Origin: Microbacterium sp. RU33B
Lineage (GTDB): Bacteria > Actinomycetota > Actinomycetes > Actinomycetales > Microbacteriaceae
NCBI RefSeq assembly: GCF_900155915.1
Contig: NZ_FTPO01000004.1
Coordinates: forward strand, 16,287-80,286
Reading direction: 5' to 3'
Length of the DNA stretch: 64,000 bases
The position numbers were made by a program, and so were the translations under genes. This document shows, piece by piece, positions 18,520 to 28,340 of this stretch (position 1 is its first letter; each line of letters opens with the position of its first letter). Below the pieces are notes generated by a model. The model searched no databases. It worked only from the letters and a program-made list of their open reading frames with translations, and had not been told where the DNA came from.

Positions 18520-19451
18520 CCCGCATCGTCGTCACCGGCGGCGCGGGACGCGTCGGTCGCACCCTCGTCGCCGGCCTCGCCGCCCGCGGACACGACATCG
18601 TGTCGCTGGACCGCGCCGTGTCGGACTCCCCGGACCTCGCGGAGGTCGAGCAGATCGCGGTCGACCTGACGGATGCGGATGCCGCCGCATCCGTCCTCGC
18701 GGCGAGCCGCGCCGACGCGCTCATCCACCTGGCGGCGATCGCGGTGCCGTTCAGCGCCCCCGAAGACGTCATCATGCGCACGAACGCGGGCCTCGCGATC
18801 TCGGTGCTCGGGGGCGCCGTCGCCGCCGGGATCGGCCGGATCGTCGCCGCCTCCAGCCCGACCGTGATCGGCTACGGGGCTCCCCGGGGCTGGGTCCCCG
18901 ACCGCCTGCCGCTCGACGAGACGAGCCCCGCGCAGCCGTGGAACGCGTACGCCCTGTCGAAGCTGCTCATCGAGCAGACCATCGGGATGCTGCAGCGCCA
19001 GACCGGCGACGACGTGCGGTTCGCCGCATTCCGCCCCTGCTACGTCATCGCCCCCGAGGAATGGGCCGGCGCGCCGACGCAGCAGGGGCACACGGTGCGC
19101 GACCGGCTCGACGACCCCGCCCTGTCGGCCCCGGCGATCTTCAACTACGTGGACGCGCGGGATGTCGCGGACTTCGCCGACACCCTCATCGCGGCGCTGC
19201 CCGACATCCCCAGCGGCGAGACGTTCTTCGTGGGGGCGGCCGACGCGCTCGCGCGCCGCCCGCTGGCCGAACTCGTCCCGCAGTTCCACCCCGGCACCGA
19301 GGAGGTCGCCGCCGCGCTGACCGGCACGACGCCCGCCTTCTCGAGCGCGAAGGCCGAGCGGCTGCTGGGCTGGCGACCGCGGCACGACTGGCGCACCGAG
19401 CTGGGCGAACCCGCCGCCTCCGACCTCGCCTTCCCGGCATCCCGATCCTGA
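18516..19451 (+). CDS. NAD-dependent epimerase/dehydratase-family protein, probable uronate dehydrogenase
   Basis: This is an extended SDR of 311 residues. RIVVTGGAGRVGRTL is the NAD-binding motif, DADALIHLAAIAVPF follows, and the active-site pair is in NAYALSKLLIEQ (Tyr-x3-Lys). Bacterial uronate dehydrogenases of this fold oxidise galacturonate or glucuronate to the aldarolactone with NAD+. That role is inferred mainly from the next three genes, which supply all later steps of the oxidative hexuronate pathway. It is about 45 residues longer than the best known uronate dehydrogenases, so another sugar-nucleotide-type substrate is possible. Start codon overlaps the upstream stop, and the next gene begins 10 bp after the stop. 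Confidence 0.8.
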   Translation: MTRIVVTGGAGRVGRTLVAGLAARGHDIVSLDRAVSDSPDLAEVEQIAVDLTDADAAASVLAASRADALIHLAAIAVPFSAPEDVIMRTNAGLAISVLGGAVAAGIGRIVAASSPTVIGYGAPRGWVPDRLPLDETSPAQPWNAYALSKLLIEQTIGMLQRQTGDDVRFAAFRPCYVIAPEEWAGAPTQQGHTVRDRLDDPALSAPAIFNYVDARDVADFADTLIAALPDIPSGETFFVGAADALARRPLAELVPQFHPGTEEVAAALTGTTPAFSSAKAERLLGWRPRHDWRTELGEPAASDLAFPASRS

Positions 19452-19461
19452 AAGGCCGCGC

Positions 19462-20370
19462 ATGCACTTCGACGGCATCCTGTTCTTCCCCGTGACCCCG
19501 TTCGATGAGAGCGGCCGCATCGACCACGATCTGCTCGCACAGCACGTCGCGTCCGGCGTCGACGCCGGAGCGGGCGGCGTGTTCCCGGCGTGCGGGACGG
19601 GCGAGTTCCACGCCCTGTCGGCCGCCGAGGCCGGGGCCGTCGTGCGCACGGCCGTCGCCGCGGTCGCCGGGCGGGTGCCCGTCGTCGCGGGCTGCGGCGG
19701 ACCCCTCGGCCATGCGATCGAGGTCGCCCGCGCGGCGGACGACGCCGGAGCGGACGCGCTGCTGGTGCTGCCGCCGTATCTCGTGGGCGGGCCGCAGGCC
19801 GGGCTCGTGGCGTACGTCGAGGCGATCGCCTCGGCATCCGCGCTCCCCGTCGTGGTGTACCACCGCGCGAACGCGCAGTTCGCCCCGGACACGATGCGCC
19901 GCCTCGCGGCGAACCCGAAGGTCGTCGGATTCAAGGACGGGGTCGGAGACGTCGGCGTCGCCCAGCTCATCGTGCGCGCCGTGCGCGCCGTGCGCGAGGA
20001 GGGCCGCACCGATTTCGCGTTCTTCAACGGACTGCTGACCGCGGAGCTCACCCAGGCCGCATACCGCGGCATCGGCATCCCCCTGTACTCGTCGGCCGCC
20101 TTCGCGATGATCCCGGAGGTCGCGAACGCCTACTACCGCGCGTACTCCGACGGCGACGAGGTCCGCCGACTCGCGCTCCTCGACGGGTTCTACGCCCCGC
20201 TCGTCGCCCTCCGCGACGAGACACCCGGCTTCGGCGTCTCGCTCATCAAGGCGGGCCTGCGCCTGTCCGGCCTGCCCGTCGGTTCGGTGCGCGCCCCGCT
20301 CGTCGATCCGACACCCGCCCAGGAAGTGCGCCTCGCCGAGATCCTCGCGGCAGGACGCGCGCTGCTGTGA
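19462..20370 (+). CDS. kdgD: 5-dehydro-4-deoxyglucarate dehydratase (DHDPS family)
   Basis: The 302-residue TIM-barrel enzyme belongs to the dihydrodipicolinate synthase superfamily. LFFPVTPF at the N-terminus and the GTGEFHAL loop are diagnostic of 5-keto-4-deoxyglucarate dehydratases rather than DapA. The Schiff-base lysine is K158 in GFKDG and the catalytic tyrosine is Y133 in VVYHRAN. The reaction dehydrates and decarboxylates 5-dehydro-4-deoxy-D-glucarate to 2,5-dioxopentanoate (ketoglutarate semialdehyde). GAAAGG precedes the ATG. Its stop overlaps the GTG of the enolase-superfamily gene. Confidence 0.9.
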   Translation: MHFDGILFFPVTPFDESGRIDHDLLAQHVASGVDAGAGGVFPACGTGEFHALSAAEAGAVVRTAVAAVAGRVPVVAGCGGPLGHAIEVARAADDAGADALLVLPPYLVGGPQAGLVAYVEAIASASALPVVVYHRANAQFAPDTMRRLAANPKVVGFKDGVGDVGVAQLIVRAVRAVREEGRTDFAFFNGLLTAELTQAAYRGIGIPLYSSAAFAMIPEVANAYYRAYSDGDEVRRLALLDGFYAPLVALRDETPGFGVSLIKAGLRLSGLPVGSVRAPLVDPTPAQEVRLAEILAAGRALL

Positions 20371-21446
20371 CCGTCGACTTCGGCGACTCGACGATCGCGG
20401 CGTTCGACGCGCGCCTCGTGCGCGTGCCGCTGACGCGCCCGTGGGGTGCCGACGTGACCTCGGTCGGCGTGATCGCGACGCACGTCGAGCGCTCGGACGG
20501 CGCCGAAGGGTGGGGCTTCTCGTGGACGCCGCAGATCGGGGCATCCGCCGTCCTCGCGCTCACGCAGGACGACATCGCGACGTTCGCGGTGGGGCGCGCG
20601 GCCGACCCGAGGGCACTCTGGCCCGAAACCTGGGCTCACCTGCACGAAGCCGGCGGCGGCGGCATCACGTCGATCGCCCTCGCCGGACTCGACCTCGCGC
20701 TCTGGGATGCCGCGGCCCGCGCGGCATCCGTCTCGGTGTCGGATCTGCTCGGCCGCCGCCGCGACACCGTGCGCGCCTACGGCTCGGGCGTCAACCTCCA
20801 TTACACGCAGGAGGAGCTCGTCGCGCAGGTGCGGCGATGGGTGGATGCCGGGTTCGACGCCGTCAAGGTCAAGGTCGGCAAGCCGGATGTCGCGGAGGAC
20901 CTCGACCGCCTCACGGCGGTGCGCGAGGTGCTCGGACCGGATCGTCAGCTCATGATCGATGCCAATCAGCGGTGGTCGCTGGATCGGGCGACCTCTGCGA
21001 TGGAGGTGCTGAGCGCGGTGCATCCCGCCTGGATCGAGGAGCCGCTGCGCGCCGACGACCTGGCCGGCCACACCGAGCTCGCCGGGCGCATCGACGTGCC
21101 GATCGCGGTCGGCGAGAACCTCCACACCGCCTACCGCTTCGACGAGTTCCTGCGCGCCGGCGCCGCACGCATCGTGCAGCCCAACGTCGTGCGGGTGGGA
21201 GGCATCACGCCGTTCCTGCGCATCGCCGACATCGCGACCGCGCACGGTGCGGCGCTGCATCCGCATCTCCTGCCCGAGCTCTCCGGCCAGCTCGCGCTGG
21301 CACTCGCGGGCGATCCGCTCGTGGAGGACGTGGAGGATGCCGGGTTCGGCTCCCTCGGCGCGCTCCGCGATCCCTCCCCCGTCGCCATCGCCGACGGACG
21401 CCTCACCGAGCAGGCGCACGCCGGCCTCGGCATCCGCTTCCTGTGA
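20367..21446 (+). CDS. mandelate racemase/enolase superfamily enzyme, probable aldarate dehydratase or galactarolactone cycloisomerase
   Basis: The 359-residue protein has the N-terminal capping domain and a C-terminal barrel with KVKVG (K167, K169), metal ligands starting at D198 in IDANQRW, then glutamates in WIEEPL and VGENLHT, and histidines in LHPHLLPEL. That KxK lysine plus C-terminal histidine arrangement is the mandelate racemase subgroup, which includes glucarate and galactarate dehydratases and galactaro-delta-lactone cycloisomerase. Context, directly between KDG dehydratase and ketoglutarate semialdehyde dehydrogenase and downstream of a uronate-dehydrogenase-like SDR, supports a step from aldarolactone or aldarate to the keto-deoxy acid. 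GTG start overlaps the kdgD stop. Confidence 0.85.
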   Translation: MTVDFGDSTIAAFDARLVRVPLTRPWGADVTSVGVIATHVERSDGAEGWGFSWTPQIGASAVLALTQDDIATFAVGRAADPRALWPETWAHLHEAGGGGITSIALAGLDLALWDAAARAASVSVSDLLGRRRDTVRAYGSGVNLHYTQEELVAQVRRWVDAGFDAVKVKVGKPDVAEDLDRLTAVREVLGPDRQLMIDANQRWSLDRATSAMEVLSAVHPAWIEEPLRADDLAGHTELAGRIDVPIAVGENLHTAYRFDEFLRAGAARIVQPNVVRVGGITPFLRIADIATAHGAALHPHLLPELSGQLALALAGDPLVEDVEDAGFGSLGALRDPSPVAIADGRLTEQAHAGLGIRFL

Positions 21447-21463
21447 ACCTCGAAAGGACCGCC

Positions 21464-22921
21464 ATGGTCACCCCCACCGGCACCGCAGAGCTCGACGCCA
21501 TCACCGCTCGCGCGGCCGCAGCCTTCCCGATCTGGCGGGCATCGGATGCCGCCACCCGCACGGGCTGGCTGCGCGCTCTGGCCGACGCGCTCGACGGGGC
21601 AGCCGACGAACTCGTGCCGATCGCCGACCGCGAGACGCGTCTCGGCGAGACCCGCCTCCGCGGAGAGGTCGGGCGCACGACCGGTCAGCTGCGGCTGTTC
21701 GCGACCGTCGTCGAGGAAGCGTCGTACCTCGAGCTGACGGTGGACGACGCGGATCCGTCGGCGACCCCGCCGCGCCCCGAGCTGCGACGCCTGCTCGTGC
21801 CCGTCGGACCCGTGGCGGTGTTCTCGGCGTCGAACTTCCCGTTCGCGTTCTCGGTGTGCGGCGGAGACACCGCCTCGGCTCTCGCGGCCGGAGCACCCGT
21901 GATCGTGAAGGCGCACTCGGGGCACCCGGAGCTGTCGCGCCGCACGGCGGAGATCGCCGCGAACGCCCTCGTCGCGGCCGGCGCGCCGGACGGGTCGCTG
22001 CAGCTGATCGAAGGGCGCGAGGCCGGCAACGCCCTCGTGCAGCATCCGGTCGTGCAGGCAGCCGGCTTCACCGGCTCGCTGTCGGGCGGGCGCGCACTGT
22101 TCGACCTCGCGAACGGACGCCCTGACCCGATCCCGTTCTACGGCGAGCTCGGCAGCGTCAACCCCGTCGTGCTCACCCCTGCCGCGGTCGCCGCGCGGGG
22201 CGAGGCGCTGGCGAGCGGGCTCGCGGGTTCGTTCACCCTCGGCGTCGGTCAGTTCTGCACCAAGCCCGGCGTGGTCTTCGTACCGGCGGGCGCGGGGTTC
22301 GAGGCATCCGTCGCCGCCGCCGTCGCGGAAACCTCGGGAGGCGCACTGCTCACCGACCGCATCACCGACGCGTTCCCGTCGGGGATCGACGCCCTCCTCA
22401 CCGACCCGTCGGTCGACGAGCTCGCCCGCGGGTCGGCCGGCCCCGACGGGGCTCGGCCGATCGTGCTGACGACGGACGCGGCAGCTGTCGCGGAGCGTCC
22501 GGAGACCCTGCTCGAGGAGGTCTTCGGACCCGTCACGCTGCTCGTGCGCTACGCCTCCGACGCCGAACTGCATGCGGGGCTCCGCGCCGTGCCGGGCAGC
22601 CTGACGGCGACGCTGCACAGCGAGGCATCCGATGACGTCGCCGACACCCTGGCGCTGCTCGAAGCCCGCGCAGGACGCGTGCTGTTCACGGGCTGGCCGA
22701 CGGGCGTGGCCGTGACGTGGTCGCAGCAGCACGGCGGTCCGTGGCCGGCGACGACGTCGCTGCACACCTCGGTGGGCGCCACCGCGATCCGCCGGTTCCT
22801 GCGCCCGATCGCCTTCCAGGACGCGCCCGAGCGCCTGCTTCCTCTCGTGCTCCGCGATGCCGCCCTCGCCGGGCTTCCGCACCGCCGCAACGGGGTGCTG
22901 CGCGTCCCCGCGCAGGACTGA
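21464..22921 (+). CDS. aldehyde dehydrogenase, probable 2,5-dioxopentanoate (ketoglutarate semialdehyde) dehydrogenase
   Basis: The 485-residue protein is an aldehyde dehydrogenase with general base E228 (FYGELGSVNPV) and nucleophile C265 (GQFCTKPG). The wording of these motifs and the N-terminal AFPIWRASDAATRTGWLRALADALD match ketoglutarate semialdehyde dehydrogenases. These oxidise 2,5-dioxopentanoate to 2-oxoglutarate with NAD(P)+ and close the oxidative uronate pathway into the TCA cycle. AAAGGA lies upstream of the ATG. It is the last gene of the operon, followed by an imperfect tandem repeat before the convergent GalR-type regulator. Confidence 0.9.
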   Translation: MVTPTGTAELDAITARAAAAFPIWRASDAATRTGWLRALADALDGAADELVPIADRETRLGETRLRGEVGRTTGQLRLFATVVEEASYLELTVDDADPSATPPRPELRRLLVPVGPVAVFSASNFPFAFSVCGGDTASALAAGAPVIVKAHSGHPELSRRTAEIAANALVAAGAPDGSLQLIEGREAGNALVQHPVVQAAGFTGSLSGGRALFDLANGRPDPIPFYGELGSVNPVVLTPAAVAARGEALASGLAGSFTLGVGQFCTKPGVVFVPAGAGFEASVAAAVAETSGGALLTDRITDAFPSGIDALLTDPSVDELARGSAGPDGARPIVLTTDAAAVAERPETLLEEVFGPVTLLVRYASDAELHAGLRAVPGSLTATLHSEASDDVADTLALLEARAGRVLFTGWPTGVAVTWSQQHGGPWPATTSLHTSVGATAIRRFLRPIAFQDAPERLLPLVLRDAALAGLPHRRNGVLRVPAQD

Positions 22922-22954
22922 GCGCGGGCGCGCTCTCTCCCCTCGGGCTCCGAT

Positions 22955-23077
22955 GTGGCAGCGCATGCCGCATCCCGCACGAGCAGGCGACACGAGCCCG
23001 CCACCGTGCGGAAGCTGTCCGCGCTCAGGTGGCGCGAGGTGTCGCATCAGCCGCGATGAGGCGACACAAGCCGCCAC
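22955..23077. repeat. two imperfect 50-nt tandem units with hairpin potential
   Basis: Two copies (22955-23004 and 23029-23077) start with GTGGC and end in GGCGACACRAGCC(C)GCCAC, with similar spacing and a shared CGCATC in the first half. The second copy folds on itself: GTGGCG pairs with CGCCAC and GTGTCGC with GCGACAC around a 15-nt loop. They fill most of the 186-bp gap between convergent stops, so a terminator or a REP-like dispersed element is plausible. Confidence 0.55.
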
Positions 23078-23107
23078 TTCGGCACTGCCGGATGCCCCGC
23101 GCGCCGC

Positions 23108-24187
23108 TCACCGAGGCGGGTTCGGCCCCGACGACATCGCGGTGCTCTCGCGCACGACGAGCCGCGTCGGCACCGTCGAGAGCCCGGACTCTGCTCCCCC
23201 GTCGATCGCGGCGACCACGGTGGCGACAGCGCGTTCGCCGAGCTCGTCGAAGTCCTGCCGCACGGTCGTGAGCGGAGGGCGGTAGTCCGCGGCATCCGCG
23301 ACATCGTCGAACCCGACCACGCTCACGTCTTCAGGCACGCGCCGCCCGGCATCCGCCAGCGCGTGCAGCACGCCGAGCGCCATCTGATCGTTCGCCGCGA
23401 ACACCGCCGAAGCGGCGCCCAGTGCGGATGCCGCCTCCCGACCGGACGCTGCCGTCCAGTCGCCGCGCACCACATCGGGGGCGGCGATCCCGGCCGCGGC
23501 GAGCGCCTCACGCCATCCGCGCTCGCGCTCGGCGGCGGCGAAGGAGGTCGCGGGACCGGCGAGGTGATGCACGGCCGGATGCCCGAGCGACAGCAGATGA
23601 TCGACCGCCGCCCGTGCTCCCCCGGCGTGGTCGGTGGCGACGACGCCGAAGCGCGGATCGGCCGGCGAATCGACGACCACGAGGGCCAGATCGGCCGACG
23701 CCGCGGCGCCGCGCGCCAGCACCGTGGCTTCGTTCAGGACGATCGCGCCGTCGACGCCCTGGTCGCGCAGCCGTTCGAACGCGGCGGCGATGTCGCCGGG
23801 CGCCCCGAGGGTCACGACGGTGAGCGCGTACCCGCGGGCCGACGCGGCATCCGCCACCGCCTGCAGCATGCGCGAGTTGCCGACGGTCGCCAGCGTCTCG
23901 GCGACCAGGCCGATCGTGTGGGTGCGGCCGGTGCGGAGGGCGCGCGCCGCGCGGTGCGGACGATACCCGAGACGCTCCATCGCGGCTTCGACGCGCGCGC
24001 GGGTGTCGGGATCGACGCGCGGGCTGTCGTTGACCACTCGCGAGACCGTCTGGCCGGAGACGCCGGCGAGCGCGGCGACGTCCGCCATGGAGACGCGCTT
24101 GACGGGGCCGACGAGCCGACGCTCGGGCCGCTCGGCGCGGGCCGCCTCCCGTTCGAGACGCTCGAGCGCACGTATGTCTCGGTCCAC
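23108..24187 (-). CDS. LacI/GalR family regulator of the galactose operon
   Basis: The product has about 359 residues. A charged N-terminal extension of about 30 residues precedes the LacI helix-turn-helix (MADVAALAGVSGQTVSRVVNDSPRV). The hinge is HRAARALRTGRTHT and the effector domain ends SVVGFDDVADAADYRPPLTTVRQ. It is divergent from galT-galK and two CGTGTT-N6-AACACG palindromes lie between them, so it is most likely the local galactose repressor and autoregulated. I prefer GTG at 24187, which has GAGGGAGGG upstream. A GTG at 24232 would add 15 residues but lies inside the first operator, which makes it unlikely. Confidence 0.88.
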   Translation of the reverse strand: MDRDIRALERLEREAARAERPERRLVGPVKRVSMADVAALAGVSGQTVSRVVNDSPRVDPDTRARVEAAMERLGYRPHRAARALRTGRTHTIGLVAETLATVGNSRMLQAVADAASARGYALTVVTLGAPGDIAAAFERLRDQGVDGAIVLNEATVLARGAAASADLALVVVDSPADPRFGVVATDHAGGARAAVDHLLSLGHPAVHHLAGPATSFAAAERERGWREALAAAGIAAPDVVRGDWTAASGREAASALGAASAVFAANDQMALGVLHALADAGRRVPEDVSVVGFDDVADAADYRPPLTTVRQDFDELGERAVATVVAAIDGGAESGLSTVPTRLVVRESTAMSSGPNPPR

Positions 24188-24215
24188 GGCGCCCTCCCTC
24201 TGTCGATTCTGTCGG

Positions 24216-24264
24216 CGTGTTGACGATAACACGTCCTTCGCGGTACCGTGTTGACGTGAACACG
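24216..24264. promoter_or_regulatory. galTK promoter with two GalR-type operators 31 bp apart
   Basis: Operator 1 is CGTGTT-GACGAT-AACACG (24216-24233) and operator 2 is CGTGTT-GACGTG-AACACG (24247-24264). Their centres are 31 bp apart, about three helical turns, so dimers would sit on the same DNA face. Within this block a promoter can be read: -35 TTGACG at 24220-24225, 18-bp spacer, -10 TACCGT at 24244-24249. Six nt later comes the GTG at 24256, which would be both transcription and translation start. Operator 1 covers the -35 and operator 2 covers the start. Confidence 0.8.
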
Positions 24265-25478
24265 CCTACAGATGACACCGTCGTCACCCCGGAGCCCCTG
24301 GGCGCTGGTGTCGTGAAGCGCGCGACGCGCCTCGCCGACGGTCGTGAGCTCGTGTACTACGACGACCCCGACACGACTCTCGGCCCCGACCGCGCCGTCG
24401 ACGCCCGCGATCTCGCCGCCCGCCCCGAGACGGCGACGATGCGGCTCGACGTGCTGACGGGCGACTGGATCACCGTCGCCGCCAACCGGCAGAACCGTGT
24501 CATGCTGCCCAGCGCCGACGCCGACCCGCTCGCTCCCCAGACGCCGGCCAATCCGTCGGAGATCCCGTCGCGGTACGACGTCGCGGTGTTCGAGAACAAG
24601 TCGCCCGCGTTCGGACCCGCCCTCGCCGAGGCGCTCGGCACGGCGCCGACCGCCGCCGATGCGCCGCGGGGACTCGACGATCTCGCGGCCCTGGGCCTCG
24701 GCCGCACCCGCACATCGGTGGGCCGCTGCGAAGTCGTGTGCTTCAGCCCCGAGCACTCCGGCTCGTTCGGCACGCAGAGCGTCACGCGCGCCCGCACGGT
24801 GATCGAGGCCTGGGCCGACCGCACGGCCGCGCTGTCGGCGCTGCCCGGCATCCAGCAGGTCTTCCCGTTCGAGAACCGCGGAGAGGCCATCGGCGTCACG
24901 CTCCCCCACCCGCACGGCCAGATCTACGCGTACCCCTACGTCACGCCCCGCACCACACGCCTGCTCGAGAGCATCGCGCGCACCGGGCCCGACCTGTTCC
25001 AGCGCATCCTCGAATTCGAGCAGGCCGGCGAACGAGTGATCCTCCGGGGCGAGCACTGGACCGCGTTCGTGCCGTTCGCGGCGCGCTGGCCGATCGAGGT
25101 GCACCTGATGCCGCACCGGCACGTGCCCGACTTCGCCGCGCTGAACGACGCCGAACGCGACGAGCTCGCTCCGCTCTACCTGCGGCTGCTGCGCGGCGTC
25201 GACGCGCTCTACGACACTCCGACGGCCTACATCGCCGCGTGGCACCAGGCCCCCGTCGGCGTCGGGCGCGACACCGTGCGGATGCGCCTCGAGCTCACGA
25301 GCCCGCGCCGCGCCGCCGACAAGCTGAAGTTCCTCGCGGGGTCCGAGGCAGCCATGGGGGCGTGGGCGGCCGAGATCCCGCCCGAGACCGCCGCCGCACG
25401 CCTCCGCGCCGCCGTCGAGTCCATCCCGGACCCGGCAGCCGAGACCGACCAGACGACCGCATCCGAAGGAGACGCACG

Positions 25479-25482
<4 letters not shown>
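24256..25482 (+). CDS. galT: galactose-1-phosphate uridylyltransferase
   Basis: The 408-residue enzyme exchanges UDP between UDP-glucose and galactose 1-phosphate in the Leloir pathway. The catalytic HPH is H218-P219-H220 in LPHPHGQIYAY, and the upstream CFSPEHSGSFGTQS and downstream EVHLMPHRHVPDF are conserved GalT blocks. I choose GTG at 24256: the frame is open to 24217, but nothing upstream is family-like and no Shine-Dalgarno exists. A -10 box 6 nt upstream fits leaderless initiation. The C-terminal 40 residues (Ala/Glu rich) are variable. Its stop overlaps the galK GTG. No galE is present in the window. Confidence 0.93.
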
Positions 25483-27600
<2,118 letters not shown>

Positions 27601-27641
27601 GCGCGGGACGGGTCGCGCGGCCCGCCGCGTAGGCTCGCGGC

Positions 27642-28340
27642 ATGCTCCGGATGCCGCGCGCCAACGTCCTGGCGGCGGGCGCGGCCGGGGTCGCGCTCCT
27701 GGCCTTCGGGGAGTGGCAGGCGTGGCGCGCGTCGCGTCGCCACTACCCCGCGGCGACGCGGCCGGGACCGCCCGGTGGGCGCGACGTCGTGCTCGTGCTC
27801 GGATTCCGCTCCACCGCGAGCGGGCGTCTCAACGCCGTGCAGAAGTGGCGCACGCGCATCGCGGCGCGCTCAGCCGACCCGGCGACGGCGCTGTTCGTCT
27901 TCTCGGGCGGCGCCGTGCGGGGCGAGCGACCCGAGGCCGAGCTGATGGCCGACTACGGGATGTCGCGGCTCGGCATCCCTCATCGCAACGTCGCGATCGA
28001 GCCGCTCGCGACCTCGACCCGTGAGAACCTCGCATTCGGGATGCCCTGGCTGCGCGACGCGCGCACGATCCGCATCGCGTCGAACACGCACCATGCGCTG
28101 CGCGCGCGGGGGTACCTGCGCGCGCTCGATCCCGCCCTGTGGGAGCGCCTCGCCCCCACCCGCGACCACGTGCTGCTCGAGCTCGGACCCCTGCGCCTCG
28201 CCCTCACGTTCTACGACTGGGTCGCGGGCCGCGCCGCGACGTCGGGGGCGGAGACCGCCGCTGACCCGCCGTCCTCGACGCACCGCAGGCATGCCCGTAC
28301 GATCGGTGCGCCGACGCTCCTCCGGAAGGACACCGCATGA
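27642..28340 (+). CDS. YdcF/SanA family (DUF218) protein
   Basis: The 232-residue protein begins with one hydrophobic segment (about residues 8-24), then the DUF218 core: DVVLVLGFRSTASGRL, ALFVFSGGAVRGERPEAELM, and EPLATSTRENLAF with the conserved Thr-Glu-Asn-like segment. YdcF/SanA proteins are membrane-linked, and some are tied to envelope integrity or nucleotide-like ligand binding, but the reaction is unknown. A TAGGCT box at 27630-27635 lies exactly 6 nt before the ATG. The stop overlaps the ATG of the carboxylesterase (ATGA), implying cotranscription. Confidence 0.85.
   Translation: MLRMPRANVLAAGAAGVALLAFGEWQAWRASRRHYPAATRPGPPGGRDVVLVLGFRSTASGRLNAVQKWRTRIAARSADPATALFVFSGGAVRGERPEAELMADYGMSRLGIPHRNVAIEPLATSTRENLAFGMPWLRDARTIRIASNTHHALRARGYLRALDPALWERLAPTRDHVLLELGPLRLALTFYDWVAGRAATSGAETAADPPSSTHRRHARTIGAPTLLRKDTA

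Noticed and set aside
22955..23077. CRISPR array
   Set aside because: Only two imperfect 50-nt units, no constant spacer length series and no cas genes in the window.
23108..24187. Assignment of this LacI protein as the regulator of the cellulase (CebR)
   Set aside because: It is divergent from galTK with matching local palindromes of different sequence (CGTGTT-N6-AACACG), and the TGGGAGCGCTCCCA box is 12 kb away.
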